A stretch of 32,098 nucleotides of DNA, from assembly GCA_964352715.1 (NCBI GenBank), contig CAYGSU010000047.1, positions 1 to 32,098 of the forward strand. The letters run 5' to 3'. The translations under genes and the position numbers were made by a program. Shown piece after piece: positions 8,441 to 16,433 of this stretch (positions are counted from its first letter, which is position 1; each line of letters starts with the position of its first letter). This DNA comes from JAVKBW01 sp964352715 (lineage in GTDB: Bacteria > Pseudomonadota > Alphaproteobacteria > UBA8366 > Aestuariispiraceae). The notes under the pieces were generated by a model. That model was not told the origin of the DNA. It ran no database searches and was given only the letters and a program-made list of their open reading frames with translations.

Positions 8441-8818
8441 TCACTCCTTTTCAAGCGTGCATTGCAGCGGATGTTGTTCCTTCCGCGCCATGTCCATCAC
8501 CTGGTTTACCTTGGTTTCCGCGACATCGTAGGTGTAGACGCCGCAGATTCCGACACCGCGCCGGTGCACGTGCATCATGATGCGGGTCGCCTCTTCGCGC
8601 GATTTGCTGAAATACTGCTCCAGGACGAACACAACGAATTCCATCGGTGTGTAGTCGTCGTTCAGCATGAGAACCTTGTACATGGCCGGTTTCTTGGTTT
8701 TCGGCCGTGTTTTGGTGAGCAGACCGGTTCGCCGATCCGCATCGTTTCCGCCGTTGCCGTCATCGTCGTCCTGCGAAAGCCATATCGGCAATGCGGTCTT
8801 ATCTTCCTTGCCGGTCAT
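8441..8818 (-). CDS. clpS: ATP-dependent Clp protease adapter ClpS
   Basis: Adapter that recognises N-end-rule residues and hands substrates to ClpA. The core starts at PAMYKVLMLNDDYTPMEFVV, with the conserved NDD...TPMEFV and later HVHRRGVGICGVYTYDVAE, and ends KEQHPLQCTLEKE. I place the start at ATG 8818 (MTGKEDKTALP), giving 125 residues with an Asp/Gly-rich disordered lead (QDDDDGNGGNDAD), normal for alphaproteobacterial ClpS. The frame is open further upstream to 8929, but that stretch contains the trcR terminator hairpin. The gene lies 143 bases upstream of clpA, probably in one operon. Confidence 0.95.
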   Translation of the reverse strand: MTGKEDKTALPIWLSQDDDDGNGGNDADRRTGLLTKTRPKTKKPAMYKVLMLNDDYTPMEFVVFVLEQYFSKSREEATRIMMHVHRRGVGICGVYTYDVAETKVNQVMDMARKEQHPLQCTLEKE

Positions 8819-8888
8819 TTCAAACAATCGTGTTCCAACATCTTTCTGACGCGACCATCGCCGGCGAAAATTACATCCGGCGGCGGCC

Positions 8889-8917
8889 AAAAGCCAAACG
8901 CAGCGGCAATCGCTGCG
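8889..8917 (-). terminator. Probable terminator after trcR
   Basis: On the minus strand CGCAGCG and CGCTGCG form a perfect 7-base-pair stem around ATTGC (8917-8899), followed by TTTGGCTTTT. It lies 85 bases beyond the trcR stop and just before clpS. The T-tract is interrupted, so the strength is uncertain. Confidence 0.6.
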
Positions 8918-9001
8918 CTTGATAATCAATAATATTGGTTTCCGGCATCAAAATGAAAGAGGCAAGATGCCGCTATTTGAAATCGGTGGCGCCAGGACCG
9001 G

Positions 9002-9607
9002 TCAGTCGAGACCTTCCCAGGTCGGCGCCTGCAACGGCTCTTCGTCGGAAAGCGGCTCGACAATCGGCTGTTCCAGCGGTTTGCGGCCCGCCGCCAGCGC
9101 CTTATGAATTTCAAACGACATGTCTTCCTGGGTCGCCAGACCGAGTTCGACCGGCGAGCGCGGGCGCAGATTCGCAGCATTCCAGTGCGACCGTTCGCGA
9201 ATGGCGTTGATGGTCGGCTTGGTGGTGCCGATCAACCGTCCGATCTGACCATCATTCAATTCCGGATGGTGGCGCAGCAACCATGCAATGGCGTCCGGCT
9301 TGTCGGCGCGCTTCGACACCGGCGTGTAACGCGGGCCCTTCTGACGGGCGATCGGCGACGGCAGGTCGGATTCGAGTTTCTGAAGCAGCGCTGAAGTATC
9401 CGCCTCGCAACGGGCAATTTCCTGCTTGGTAAGCTGGCCGCCCTGGATCGGGTCCAGACCCTGCATGCCCGGCGCGACTTCGCCATCGGCGATCGCCTGG
9501 ACTTCAAGGTCGTGCAGACCGGTGAAATCGGAAATCTGTTCAAAGGAAAGCGTTGTGTTGTCGATCAACCAGACGGCTGTCGCCTTGGGCATCAGTAATT
9601 TTGTCAT
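9002..9607 (-). CDS. trcR: Cell-cycle transcriptional regulator TrcR (DUF1013 family)
   Basis: A 201-residue protein of the DUF1013/TrcR family, found almost only in Alphaproteobacteria and linked to cell-cycle gene control. It opens with MTKLLMPKATAVWLIDNTTLSFEQI, has a first helix-turn-helix-like segment (QISDFTGLHDLEVQAIADGE), and a second in the centre (PDAIAWLLRHHPELNDGQIG then RLIGTTKPTINAIRERSHWN), a sigma-factor-like HTH. The C-terminal tail is acidic. Start ATG 9607 follows GGGAGAG. It lies upstream of clpS with a hairpin between, so it is probably its own unit. The regulatory role is family knowledge, not read from this sequence. Confidence 0.92.
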   Translation of the reverse strand: MTKLLMPKATAVWLIDNTTLSFEQISDFTGLHDLEVQAIADGEVAPGMQGLDPIQGGQLTKQEIARCEADTSALLQKLESDLPSPIARQKGPRYTPVSKRADKPDAIAWLLRHHPELNDGQIGRLIGTTKPTINAIRERSHWNAANLRPRSPVELGLATQEDMSFEIHKALAAGRKPLEQPIVEPLSDEEPLQAPTWEGLD

Positions 9608-9908
9608 ATTCTTGAATCTCTCCCACCAGTAATCGATAGGGTAGCGAAACCGGATTCGCCTGTTAAATCAGCCGAAGCGTCACCGCACCCGTCTTATCCT
9701 CAGGCGTTGCTCTGTGTTGCTACGAACTCTTTGGAACGCGCGGTGTATAACACTGGCAAACCATCATTAAAACCCTTTGATTGGCTCTCGCTGACACGGT
9801 TGCAATTGCCGAAGGCTCAAAAGGAAACGGCCCGACCTGTGAAGGTCGGGCCGTCGCCGGTATTTCAGGATATCAGCCGGTTATCCGGCCGGTATCAGCG
9901 CTTCGCCC
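9608..9908. other. Non-coding space between trcR and the phasin gene
   Basis: About 300 bases. The part next to the phasin stop holds the phasin terminator hairpin (9820-9854). The part next to trcR should contain the trcR promoter, but I see no convincing -35/-10 pair. No small gene or tRNA is evident in either strand. Confidence 0.6.
9820..9854 (-). terminator. Terminator of the phasin gene
   Basis: ACGGCCCGACCT and AGGTCGGGCCGT form a perfect 12-base-pair stem with a 4-base loop (9827-9854). On the minus strand it is followed by TTCCTTTT. It lies 55 bases after the phasin stop. The very strong stem compensates for a modest T-tract. Confidence 0.8.
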
Positions 9909-10433
9909 TTAGGCGGCCAGCGGCTTCATGGCGCGATCGAACGCGACATTGACCTGGCTCTGGATCGGTTCGAACGCATCGGTTGCAACCTTGACGCCCA
10001 TTTCGGAAAGTTTCGAGCCTTCCGTAACGGCCTTGTCCATCGCCGTGCGGGTAAAGGTCGACTGAATTTCCATCACTTCGTTCAGCGACTTCGCGGTCAT
10101 CATCGACTTGGCGACTTCAACCTGGGCATCGGCGGCAGCCTGGAAGAAGGCGAAGTATGCCTTGCCGAGGTCTTCCGTGCCCTTCACCAGAACATCGCTG
10201 CTCTTGGTGAACGCGTCGTAGGTGTCCTTGTTCATCGCGGTGATGTCGTCGTAGCTCTTCATCGCAGCTTCGGAGGCCTTGTCGACCTGTTCCTTCGCAG
10301 CAACAAACGCCTGATCAACCTGTTCCTTCGTCGCGGCAACCGTCTTTTCAACGGTTTCCTTGCCGACGGCCATCGCGTCGTCAAACTGTTTGGTGTCCAT
10401 CTTCGGGGTACTTGTTTTCGTCTTGGCAACCAT
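9909..10433 (-). CDS. Phasin family protein (PHB granule-associated)
   Basis: A 174-residue amphipathic helical protein coating polyhydroxybutyrate granules. After a Lys/Thr-rich start (MVAKTKTSTPKMDTKQFDDA) it has heptad-like Ala/Lys/Glu repeats (EKTVAATKEQVDQAFVAAKE, then VDKASEAAMKSY). The Phasin_2 core follows (ITAMNKDTYDAFTKSSDVLV, AYFAFFQAAADAQVEVAKSM and ACK-free coiled helices). No cysteine or signal peptide. Start ATG 10433 has AGGAG 8 bases upstream; a TTG two codons earlier is less likely. The gene is monocistronic, with a strong terminator and a promoter flanked by two PhaR-like sites. It implies a PHB synthase elsewhere in the genome. Confidence 0.9.
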   Translation of the reverse strand: MVAKTKTSTPKMDTKQFDDAMAVGKETVEKTVAATKEQVDQAFVAAKEQVDKASEAAMKSYDDITAMNKDTYDAFTKSSDVLVKGTEDLGKAYFAFFQAAADAQVEVAKSMMTAKSLNEVMEIQSTFTRTAMDKAVTEGSKLSEMGVKVATDAFEPIQSQVNVAFDRAMKPLAA

Positions 10434-10531
10434 TTTCAAAACTCCTGACTATTCGTTTCACATTCCGGCGGGGGCTCATCCTCATCCGTCCGGTATAAAA
10501 CGTGAAATCCTATGATTTTCACGGCTGCGGC

Positions 10532-10613
10532 TTTTGCTGCACCGCAACATTACAACCGGTATATGGGGGTGTTTTCTGTGCGCGTCAAGGAATTTTTGTG
10601 CAGTGCAGCAAAA
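10532..10613 (-). promoter_or_regulatory. Phasin promoter region with two inverted PhaR-like sites
   Basis: TTTTGCTGCACCGCA (10532-10546, plus strand) and TTTTGCTGCACTGCA (10613-10599, minus strand) are 14/15 identical and face each other. Between them on the minus strand are TTGACG (10588-10583) and TATACC (10563-10558), a plausible promoter although the 19-base spacer is long. One site would lie upstream of the -35 and the other near the transcription start. TGC-rich sites of this kind at phaP promoters are bound by the PHB-sensing repressor PhaR in Paracoccus and Rhodobacter. Confidence 0.6.
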
Positions 10614-10649
10614 TATTCTGTTTCGCAATTATTGGCGTAGAACCGCGGT

Positions 10650-11516
10650 CTATCGCCGTCCGTACATCACCTTGCGGGCGCCGGCTTCCGAGGCCGGTGA
10701 CTCCGGCGGGTTTTTCTCCTCGTCGGTCCAGACCTGCCAATCGACCAACCGGTGCGGGCCGAAGGTTGTCAGCATTGCGCAATCGGCGGCGTCACGGCCC
10801 CTCGCCATCAGGATACGACCGCACCGGCGCGTATTGAAGCGGGCGTCGAACGTGTACCAGGCACCCCCCAGATACACCTCGAACCAGGCCGAGACATCCA
10901 TCGGAAAGGGTTCCGGTTCGATGTCGATATCACCCAGATATCCGGTGCCGTATCGTGCCGGTATGTTGAGCGCCCGGCAGAAGGAAATCGCCAGATGGGC
11001 GAAGTCTCGGCACACGCCGGCGCGCCGCTCGTAGACTTCCGACGCCGTCATGTTGGGTTTGGCGTAGGCATAACCGAACGTGATATTGTCGTGAATCCAG
11101 TCGCACACCGCCTGCACCCGGGCCCAACCCGGCTGGACATCGCCGAACAGCGACCAGGCCGCGCCCATCATGCGGTCGATTTCGCAATACCGGCTGCCGA
11201 GCAGGAAGCGCAGCGTATCCACCGGCAGGCTCTCGACAGGAAGCTGCGGCGCATCGGGCACCCAGGCATCGGGCAGGAACGGGTCATTGACCACGGTCTC
11301 GGCGCGCAGCCGCAATTCGCCGACCGGCGCGACGCCGCGAACACAGCGGTTGCTGAAATGATCGAGGAAGGGTTCAAGCGGAATCGATGGTGACGCCCGC
11401 ACGTCATCGGGCTGGCATAGCGCATCGACCCGATCAGGATGAACCTGAAGCATCGCGATAAAAGGGCCCGGCTGATCAAACTCTATGGCGATCTCGCAAC
11501 CAGCACTGATGAACAT
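10650..11516 (-). CDS. Transglutaminase-like domain protein
   Basis: A 288-residue cytoplasmic protein of the bacterial transglutaminase-like superfamily. It has an N-terminal beta domain (1-110) and a Transglut_core with the nucleophile in RRAGVCRDFAHLAISFCR (Cys 169) and WYTFDARF (Asp 224). At the usual catalytic His (D-x-HAWFEVY) this protein has MDVSAWFEVY, with Ser 209 instead. The motif GRILMARGRDAADCAMLTTF closes the domain. I chose ATG 11516, preceded by AGAGG; everything before it runs into a gap. It follows a zinc metallopeptidase gene on the same strand, a pairing often seen for this subfamily. Protease or amidase activity is possible but not shown. Confidence 0.85.
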   Translation of the reverse strand: MFISAGCEIAIEFDQPGPFIAMLQVHPDRVDALCQPDDVRASPSIPLEPFLDHFSNRCVRGVAPVGELRLRAETVVNDPFLPDAWVPDAPQLPVESLPVDTLRFLLGSRYCEIDRMMGAAWSLFGDVQPGWARVQAVCDWIHDNITFGYAYAKPNMTASEVYERRAGVCRDFAHLAISFCRALNIPARYGTGYLGDIDIEPEPFPMDVSAWFEVYLGGAWYTFDARFNTRRCGRILMARGRDAADCAMLTTFGPHRLVDWQVWTDEEKNPPESPASEAGARKVMYGRR

Positions 11517-11550
11517 GTAATCCTCTGAGGCCAAGCATCTGTGGCCAGGT

Positions 11551-11650
11551 NNNNNNNNNNNNNNNNNNNNNNNNNNNNNNNNNNNNNNNNNNNNNNNNNN
11601 NNNNNNNNNNNNNNNNNNNNNNNNNNNNNNNNNNNNNNNNNNNNNNNNNN
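11551..11650. other. Assembly gap (100 N)
   Basis: Exactly 100 undetermined bases between the metallopeptidase and transglutaminase genes. The frame happens to stay open through the N run, but the two sides belong to different protein families, so the apparent single gene is an artefact. The metallopeptidase stop codon is probably inside. Confidence 0.98.
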
Positions 11651-12713
11651 GCGTTTCCTCCGTCCGGGCCGCAGCGGTGACAACATCGTGGACGAAACGA
11701 AGCTTTGCGATCACATCGGGAACAATCAGCTCGGGAAGGAAATCGATAAGCCCCATCCCCCGGTTGAGTTCGTTCAAAAGGATCCCGAACCTTGTATAGG
11801 TTCCGAGGATCTCCTCAAGGTCATCCGATTCATGCTGCTCTATCAGACCATAGGCCGTGGCGGTTTCCATGACATCCACCACATCAAGATAGAAGGCGAA
11901 GGTTTCGGCCCAGTCCTCCCAGGGATGCATGGTGGCATAAGAGCTGATGAATGACTCCTGCCAGTCATCGGGAGGGCCATTCGAATAGTGTCGCTCCAGG
12001 GCCTCACTGTAATTCGGGTTCTCGTGGTCGCCGAACAGCGCCCGGAACCCCGGCATGTGCGTCTCGTTGCCGCTGACCAGCAGATCCCAGTAATAATGGC
12101 CGATTTCGTGACGGAAATGACCGATCAGCGTTCGATGACCTTCCGCGAGATCGACACGCAGTTTCTCCCGTTCAACCGCATTCGCCTCACGAATGTTAAT
12201 GGTGATCTTTCCGCCCGCATGACCGGTATAAACCGGTTCCTGGGTATGGACTCTGCGCCATAGACCTTTCCGCGCGAGAACGTCACCCTTGAAATCGAAC
12301 GACAGGCCCGGATCGAAACCATCGGCGGCCGCGCCGTGCGGCAGCCCGATTGTATCGAGACCGAAGATCAGTCGCCGTTTCGCCTGTTCAAGATACAGCC
12401 AGTGCTCCAGATTGCCGGGCACGGACAGGTCTGGAATTGTCTCGTTGTACCGGCAACAATCGCAGAGCCGAAGGTCTGTCGGATCGCCGCCGGACGGCAG
12501 GAAGATGTTTCGGTTGCAGACATCAAAGTTAACGCGGTTGGCGCATTTCAAAAGCCCGACGTCGCACCGCGCGCATTGCGTGCCGTGTTCGGTTTCCGTC
12601 ATGGCGGTCAGGGTCGCGCAGTTGGGACACCAGCCAACCTCTCGATTACAGTCCAGGCATTCGGAATTTTCGTAAAACAGGCGGTTGCCACAATCGCAAA
12701 AGAAACTTTGCAT
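11651..12713 (-). CDS. Putative zinc-binding metallopeptidase with zinc-ribbon N-terminus, 3' end in gap
   Basis: About 354 residues of a predicted metallopeptidase. The N-terminus is rich in paired cysteines (CDCGN, CLDC, CPNC, CARC, then CDCC), a zinc-ribbon-like domain of about 90 residues. The catalytic domain carries HEIGHYYWD (about 202-210), a gluzincin-type HExxH, and WEDWAETFAFY downstream, which may supply the third ligand. This matches the 'putative zinc-binding metallopeptidase' (Peptidase_Mx) family, usually about 350-380 residues, so only a few codons are lost in the gap. Start ATG 12713; a TTG two codons upstream is possible. Substrate unknown. The neighbouring transglutaminase-like gene suggests joint action on peptides or protein. 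Confidence 0.85.
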
Positions 12714-12831
12714 GCTCAACTTTTCTCAGCGTTTTCGTCGATTTCACGGGCATAAATCATGCGTTACAATGTCGTGTCGGATGACTGCTATTTCCAGTCA
12801 ATTTAGTCTCAGGGCCTGTGCCCGAGAATGT

Positions 12832-13317
12832 TCAGATCCCGAAAAGCCACTGCCGGGCTTCGCCGATGTCGGTAAACCCGCGTACCCGGCCATCCGTGAT
12901 TTTCCTGAGCGCCGACGACCCTGAACCGAAGACATCATAATCCGGCGGCGCATCCTGATAGGTGGGCAACACGACGGCTTCCCGCACCAGGCCCGCTGCG
13001 ATGGCCTTGGGAAACACGGTTTCAGCCAGCCAGGTATCGGAATGAAAGAAGCCCGTGTTCAGGTGCCTCAAGTCCGCGAGCCAATAACTGTAGCCGCCCG
13101 TTTCAAACTGTTCGATGATGAATTCCAGAACAGCGCGGAACGCCTGCTCTGTCTCAAAGCCGCCGACCCAGACATCCGTCAGCAAGCCGATATTGGGATT
13201 ATGACCGACGATTGCGTACGGCTGATTGGTCTTCCCGCCGCGAAACACACGAAGGTCTTCGACAGAAAATTCAACCCTGATGTCAGTCCGGGTCTGGAGT
13301 TCTTGTGGCGCGGGCAT
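12832..13317 (-). CDS. SpoIIAA/STAS-like domain protein
   Basis: A 161-residue soluble protein. The second half resembles the SpoIIAA-like (STAS/Sec14-related) fold: YWLADLRHLNTGFFHSDTWL, then FPKAIAAGLVREAVVLP, and the closing FTDIGEARQWLFG. These match the usual D-L-R, lysing-W, and 'F.d..eA..WL' landmarks of that family, although the match is by eye only. Start ATG 13317 has GGAGA 8 bases upstream; longer in-frame starts up to 13548 would run into the end of the aminomethyltransferase gene. No partner kinase is nearby. Biological role unknown. Confidence 0.65.
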   Translation of the reverse strand: MPAPQELQTRTDIRVEFSVEDLRVFRGGKTNQPYAIVGHNPNIGLLTDVWVGGFETEQAFRAVLEFIIEQFETGGYSYWLADLRHLNTGFFHSDTWLAETVFPKAIAAGLVREAVVLPTYQDAPPDYDVFGSGSSALRKITDGRVRGFTDIGEARQWLFGI

Positions 13318-13477
13318 TGGTCTCCATCGCAACAATGTGCTCGAAACATCGGCGCCTCGGAGTGAAGACAAGCTATGCCGACGACAGTCACAGTAACCTG
13401 TATTAACGAAAGATTCTACAGCTTGAAATTTAGTCCTGGGCAACCGGCCGCCCCGGCTTCTGGCGGCACGCCGCCGG

Positions 13478-14578
13478 TCACATGGCGCGCTGACGGGTGC
13501 GGCCCGGATCGACGAACGGTATCGGCCGTGCGGTGGCGGCGCATTCAATCGTCGGGCCTTTCAGATCGAGCCTTGTGCCGTCCTTCGCCGCCCGGGGGAC
13601 GAGGTGGACCAGCGCCAGGGACTTGTTGAGCCTGCGGGAAAAGGCCGGCGTGGTCACATGGCCGACCTTTTCGCCGTCGATGGACAGCACGGCATTGTGT
13701 TCCACCACATCGTCATGATCGGCCTCGATGCCGTAAAACCTGACCTTTTCCCTGCCTTCCAGCGCGAACACGGCCTGCTTGCCGCGGAAATCGCCCTTGG
13801 TGCGCGAAACCGCCCAGCCCATGTCCACTTCCCAGGGTGTATTCTCCTCGGTCGCCTCTGCGCCGTAGGCCATCAGGCCGCTTTCGATATGCACCATCTC
13901 CAGCCCGTCGAACCCGACCGGTCTGATGCCGAGCGGTTTGGCATGGGCCATCAATTCCTCCCACACGCCAACCACGTCGCGCCCGCGCATGTACAGTTCG
14001 TATCCGCGTTCGCCGGAATAGCCGGTGCGCGAGATCATCATATCGACGCCGCACAGATCGGCATGGATCTGCCGGCAGAAGCGCAGCTCGCGCAGCGTTG
14101 CATCCGTCAGCGGGTCCAGCAGATCGATCGACTTCGGCCCCTGCACGGTGATGATGTGCAGGTCCTCGTCCAGTTCCACGCTCAGGTCCCGGCCCTTGCC
14201 GTATTCCGTCAGCAATTGGAAGCTCGGGCCGATGCTGCCGGCCACCAGAAAGTGGTTTTCCGCGACGTGAAACACGATGCCGTCATCACAGAAATGGCCA
14301 TCCTCCTTGAGGATCGGGCAGTAGGCCGACATGCCGACGGGAATCTTCGCCATGTTGCGGGTCACCAGATAGTCGACGGCGGCCAGCGCATCGGCGCCGC
14401 GCACCTGAATCTTGGTCAATGCCGAGGTATCCCACATGCCGGCCGTCTCTCGGATGGCGTCGTGTTCAAGATGCGGATCGCTCGGAAACCGGAAGGTGAC
14501 GGGCATGTTGTTCCATTCGCCCATTTTCGCGCCCATGGCGCGCATGGTGGCGTCCAGCGCCGAAATCCTTTTCCCCAC
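13478..14578 (-). CDS. Aminomethyltransferase (GcvT) family protein, probable folate-dependent demethylase
   Basis: A 366-residue protein of the GcvT/DmdA/sarcosine-dehydrogenase-like folate-binding superfamily. Landmarks are MWDTSALTKIQVRGADALA near residue 50, FCDDGIVFHVAENHFLV with the conserved Asp that contacts tetrahydrofolate, ITVQGPKS, RTGYSGERGYELYM, and GLEMVHIESGLMAYG. The C-terminal barrel (GHVTTPAFSRRLNKSLALVH) is complete. No other glycine-cleavage gene is present, so a role in demethylating an N- or S-methyl compound is more likely than glycine cleavage. The start is GTG 14578 with AAGGA upstream. It is divergent from the glycosyltransferase gene across 182 bases. A second, DmdA-like paralogue lies at 20048. 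Confidence 0.85.
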   Translation of the reverse strand: MGKRISALDATMRAMGAKMGEWNNMPVTFRFPSDPHLEHDAIRETAGMWDTSALTKIQVRGADALAAVDYLVTRNMAKIPVGMSAYCPILKEDGHFCDDGIVFHVAENHFLVAGSIGPSFQLLTEYGKGRDLSVELDEDLHIITVQGPKSIDLLDPLTDATLRELRFCRQIHADLCGVDMMISRTGYSGERGYELYMRGRDVVGVWEELMAHAKPLGIRPVGFDGLEMVHIESGLMAYGAEATEENTPWEVDMGWAVSRTKGDFRGKQAVFALEGREKVRFYGIEADHDDVVEHNAVLSIDGEKVGHVTTPAFSRRLNKSLALVHLVPRAAKDGTRLDLKGPTIECAATARPIPFVDPGRTRQRAM

Positions 14579-14760
14579 GTGTCATATCCTTTTCGGTTGA
14601 GCGCGCACCGCAGGCCGCTTGCCTGCAGCATGCAATGCTATCGGGGCCTTCTGTCAACAAGACTTAACAATCAGTAAAATATGTACAAGAATAGTGCGCT
14701 GGCCGTACCGAGCCCAAAAGCAAAAAAACGAACACTAACAGATACCGGGAGCACGAAACG

Positions 14761-16059
14761 ATGACCACAGGCAAAGTATTCGCATTCTTTCCCGAGGCCT
14801 GTTACGGCCCGGCGCTGAATTCCGTCGGAATCGCTCAGGCGCTTGAAAGAATGGGCCACAAACCCGTGTTCCTGACCGACCCCGGGCTTTCCGGCACCTA
14901 TTCGGATTTCGGGTTCGAGGAACATCCGGTCAACATGTCAGAACCGATGTCGCCCGAGGAAATGGCGAAATACTGGACCGGATTCATCGACGGCCACATT
15001 CCGAATTTCAACCTGACGCCCTACGAGCAGATCGACAATTATGTGAAGGAATGCTGGGCGAATATCGTCAACACGTCGGTATGGGCGGAAAAGGAGCTCC
15101 CCGGAATTCTGAACAAGGTCAGGCCGGACATCATCTGCATCGACAATGTGATCCTGTTTCCCGCCTGCAAACAGTATGGCGTGCCGTGGGTGCGCATCGT
15201 TTCGTGCAGCGAAAACGAAATCGAGGATCCGGAAATCCCGCCCCACCTTTCGGGATGCGGCGAGAGCGATTTCGCGGCACAGCAGGCCTATCGCGACAAA
15301 TTCAACGACGTGATCAAGCCGCTGCACGACGAGTTCAACAGGTTCCTCGTGCAATGCGGCGAAGACCCGTATCCGCTCGGCCAGTTCTTCGAATCCTCGC
15401 CCTATCTGAATCTGCTGCTGTATCCGAAGCCGGTGAAGTACAAGCGGAAACACCCGCTGAACCCCAAACGGTTCAAGTATCTGGAAGGCTGCGTCCGCAA
15501 GGACAAGGATTACACGATACCGACTTTCGCGAAGAATAATGAGGGTCCGCTGATCTATTTCAGTTTCGGCAGCCTCGGATGCGGCGATACCGAAACGATC
15601 AACCGTTACATTCGGGAACTGGGCGATACCGAGTACCGCGTTCTGGTCAATGTCGGCGACTATATGGACGCCTACAGCGACCTGCCCGGCAACGTGCAGA
15701 TCAGCGACTGGTTTCCGCAGCCGACGGTGATTTCGCAGGTCGACATGGCGATCCATCACGGCGGCAACAACACCTTCACCGAATGCCTCTATTTCGGCAA
15801 ACCGGCGATCATCACGCCCTATGTGTGGGACGGCCACGACAACGCCACCCGCGTGCAGGAAACCGGCCACGGCTTCAAGATGCACCGCACCGACTGGGAC
15901 CGGAACGAGTTGCTGTCGAAAATCGACGCCTGCCTGAACGATCCGTCGATCCAGGCGAAATGCGCCGCGACGGCTGCCCATATGCAGGCGTTTGACGGGC
16001 CGACGCGAGCGGCGGAATACCTTGTCGACCTGCTGAAGGACCACGCCGATGCCGCATGA
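14761..16059 (+). CDS. GT1-type (UGT-like) glycosyltransferase
   Basis: A 432-residue GT-B fold glycosyltransferase of the UDP-glucuronosyl/macrolide-transferase type. The C-terminal donor-binding domain is clear: PLIYFSFGSLG (about 263-273), then the PSPG-like block with DWFPQ (316-320), HHGGNNTFTE (332-341) and DGHDNATR (357-364). The N-terminal acceptor domain starts KVFAFFPEACYGPALNSVGI. Here the G-H-x-x-P containing the usual catalytic His appears as G-P (residues 16-17). ATG 14761 is preceded by GGGAG. The first gene of a plus-strand series, it overlaps the first cupin gene by 11 bases. Donor and acceptor are unknown; the neighbours point to a lipid- or carrier-linked product. Confidence 0.88.
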   Translation: MTTGKVFAFFPEACYGPALNSVGIAQALERMGHKPVFLTDPGLSGTYSDFGFEEHPVNMSEPMSPEEMAKYWTGFIDGHIPNFNLTPYEQIDNYVKECWANIVNTSVWAEKELPGILNKVRPDIICIDNVILFPACKQYGVPWVRIVSCSENEIEDPEIPPHLSGCGESDFAAQQAYRDKFNDVIKPLHDEFNRFLVQCGEDPYPLGQFFESSPYLNLLLYPKPVKYKRKHPLNPKRFKYLEGCVRKDKDYTIPTFAKNNEGPLIYFSFGSLGCGDTETINRYIRELGDTEYRVLVNVGDYMDAYSDLPGNVQISDWFPQPTVISQVDMAIHHGGNNTFTECLYFGKPAIITPYVWDGHDNATRVQETGHGFKMHRTDWDRNELLSKIDACLNDPSIQAKCAATAAHMQAFDGPTRAAEYLVDLLKDHADAA

Positions 16060-16417
16060 AGGGCTGAAATCATCCGCGCCGCATATCGCACCGGCTTCGA
16101 CCATCGAGACAGAGCTGGCCGACTGGGGCGACCAGCCCGACATGATCGAGGGCCAGTCGAAATCCAGCGGCATTCTGCTGTGGCAGAGCGAAGACAAGTC
16201 GTCGGAATCGGCTATGTGGATCTGCACGCCCGGCACCTGGAGGCTGAGCATCCCGAGTGACGAGCTTTGCCATTTCGTCAGGGGCAGGGCGACCTATACA
16301 AGCGACGACGGCGAGGTTATCGAGGTATCGCCGGGCACCGTCGTGCATTTTCAGAAGGGATGGACGGGGCAATGCGTCGTTCACGAAACCATACGAAACG
16401 TGTTCATGCTGCGTTGA
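16049..16417 (+). CDS. Cupin domain protein 1 (Cupin_3/DUF861-like)
   Basis: A 122-residue single-domain cupin. The barrel shows MWICTPGTWRLSIPSDELCH, then FVRGRATYTSDDGEVIEVSP, and GTVVHFQKGWTGQCVVHETIR, the layout of Cupin_3 proteins (ureidoglycine aminohydrolase/EutQ relatives). It retains one Glu and one His of the metal site (DELCHF), so metal binding is possible but not certain. Starts at ATG 16049 inside the glycosyltransferase 3' end with AAGGA upstream, so translation is probably coupled. A paralogue follows immediately. An isomerase, hydrolase or binding role is open. Confidence 0.85.
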   Translation: MPHEGLKSSAPHIAPASTIETELADWGDQPDMIEGQSKSSGILLWQSEDKSSESAMWICTPGTWRLSIPSDELCHFVRGRATYTSDDGEVIEVSPGTVVHFQKGWTGQCVVHETIRNVFMLR

Positions 16418-16433
16418 GGGAAGACCGGAAACA

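Noticed and set aside
10650..12719. One 689-residue metallopeptidase-transglutaminase fusion
   Set aside because: The join lies in the N run, and the transglutaminase has its own start and ribosome-binding site at 11516. A fusion cannot be fully excluded but is less likely.
14938..16251. 437-codon minus-strand frame opposite the glycosyltransferase
   Set aside because: No ribosome-binding site or domain, and it crosses two genes with clear motifs.
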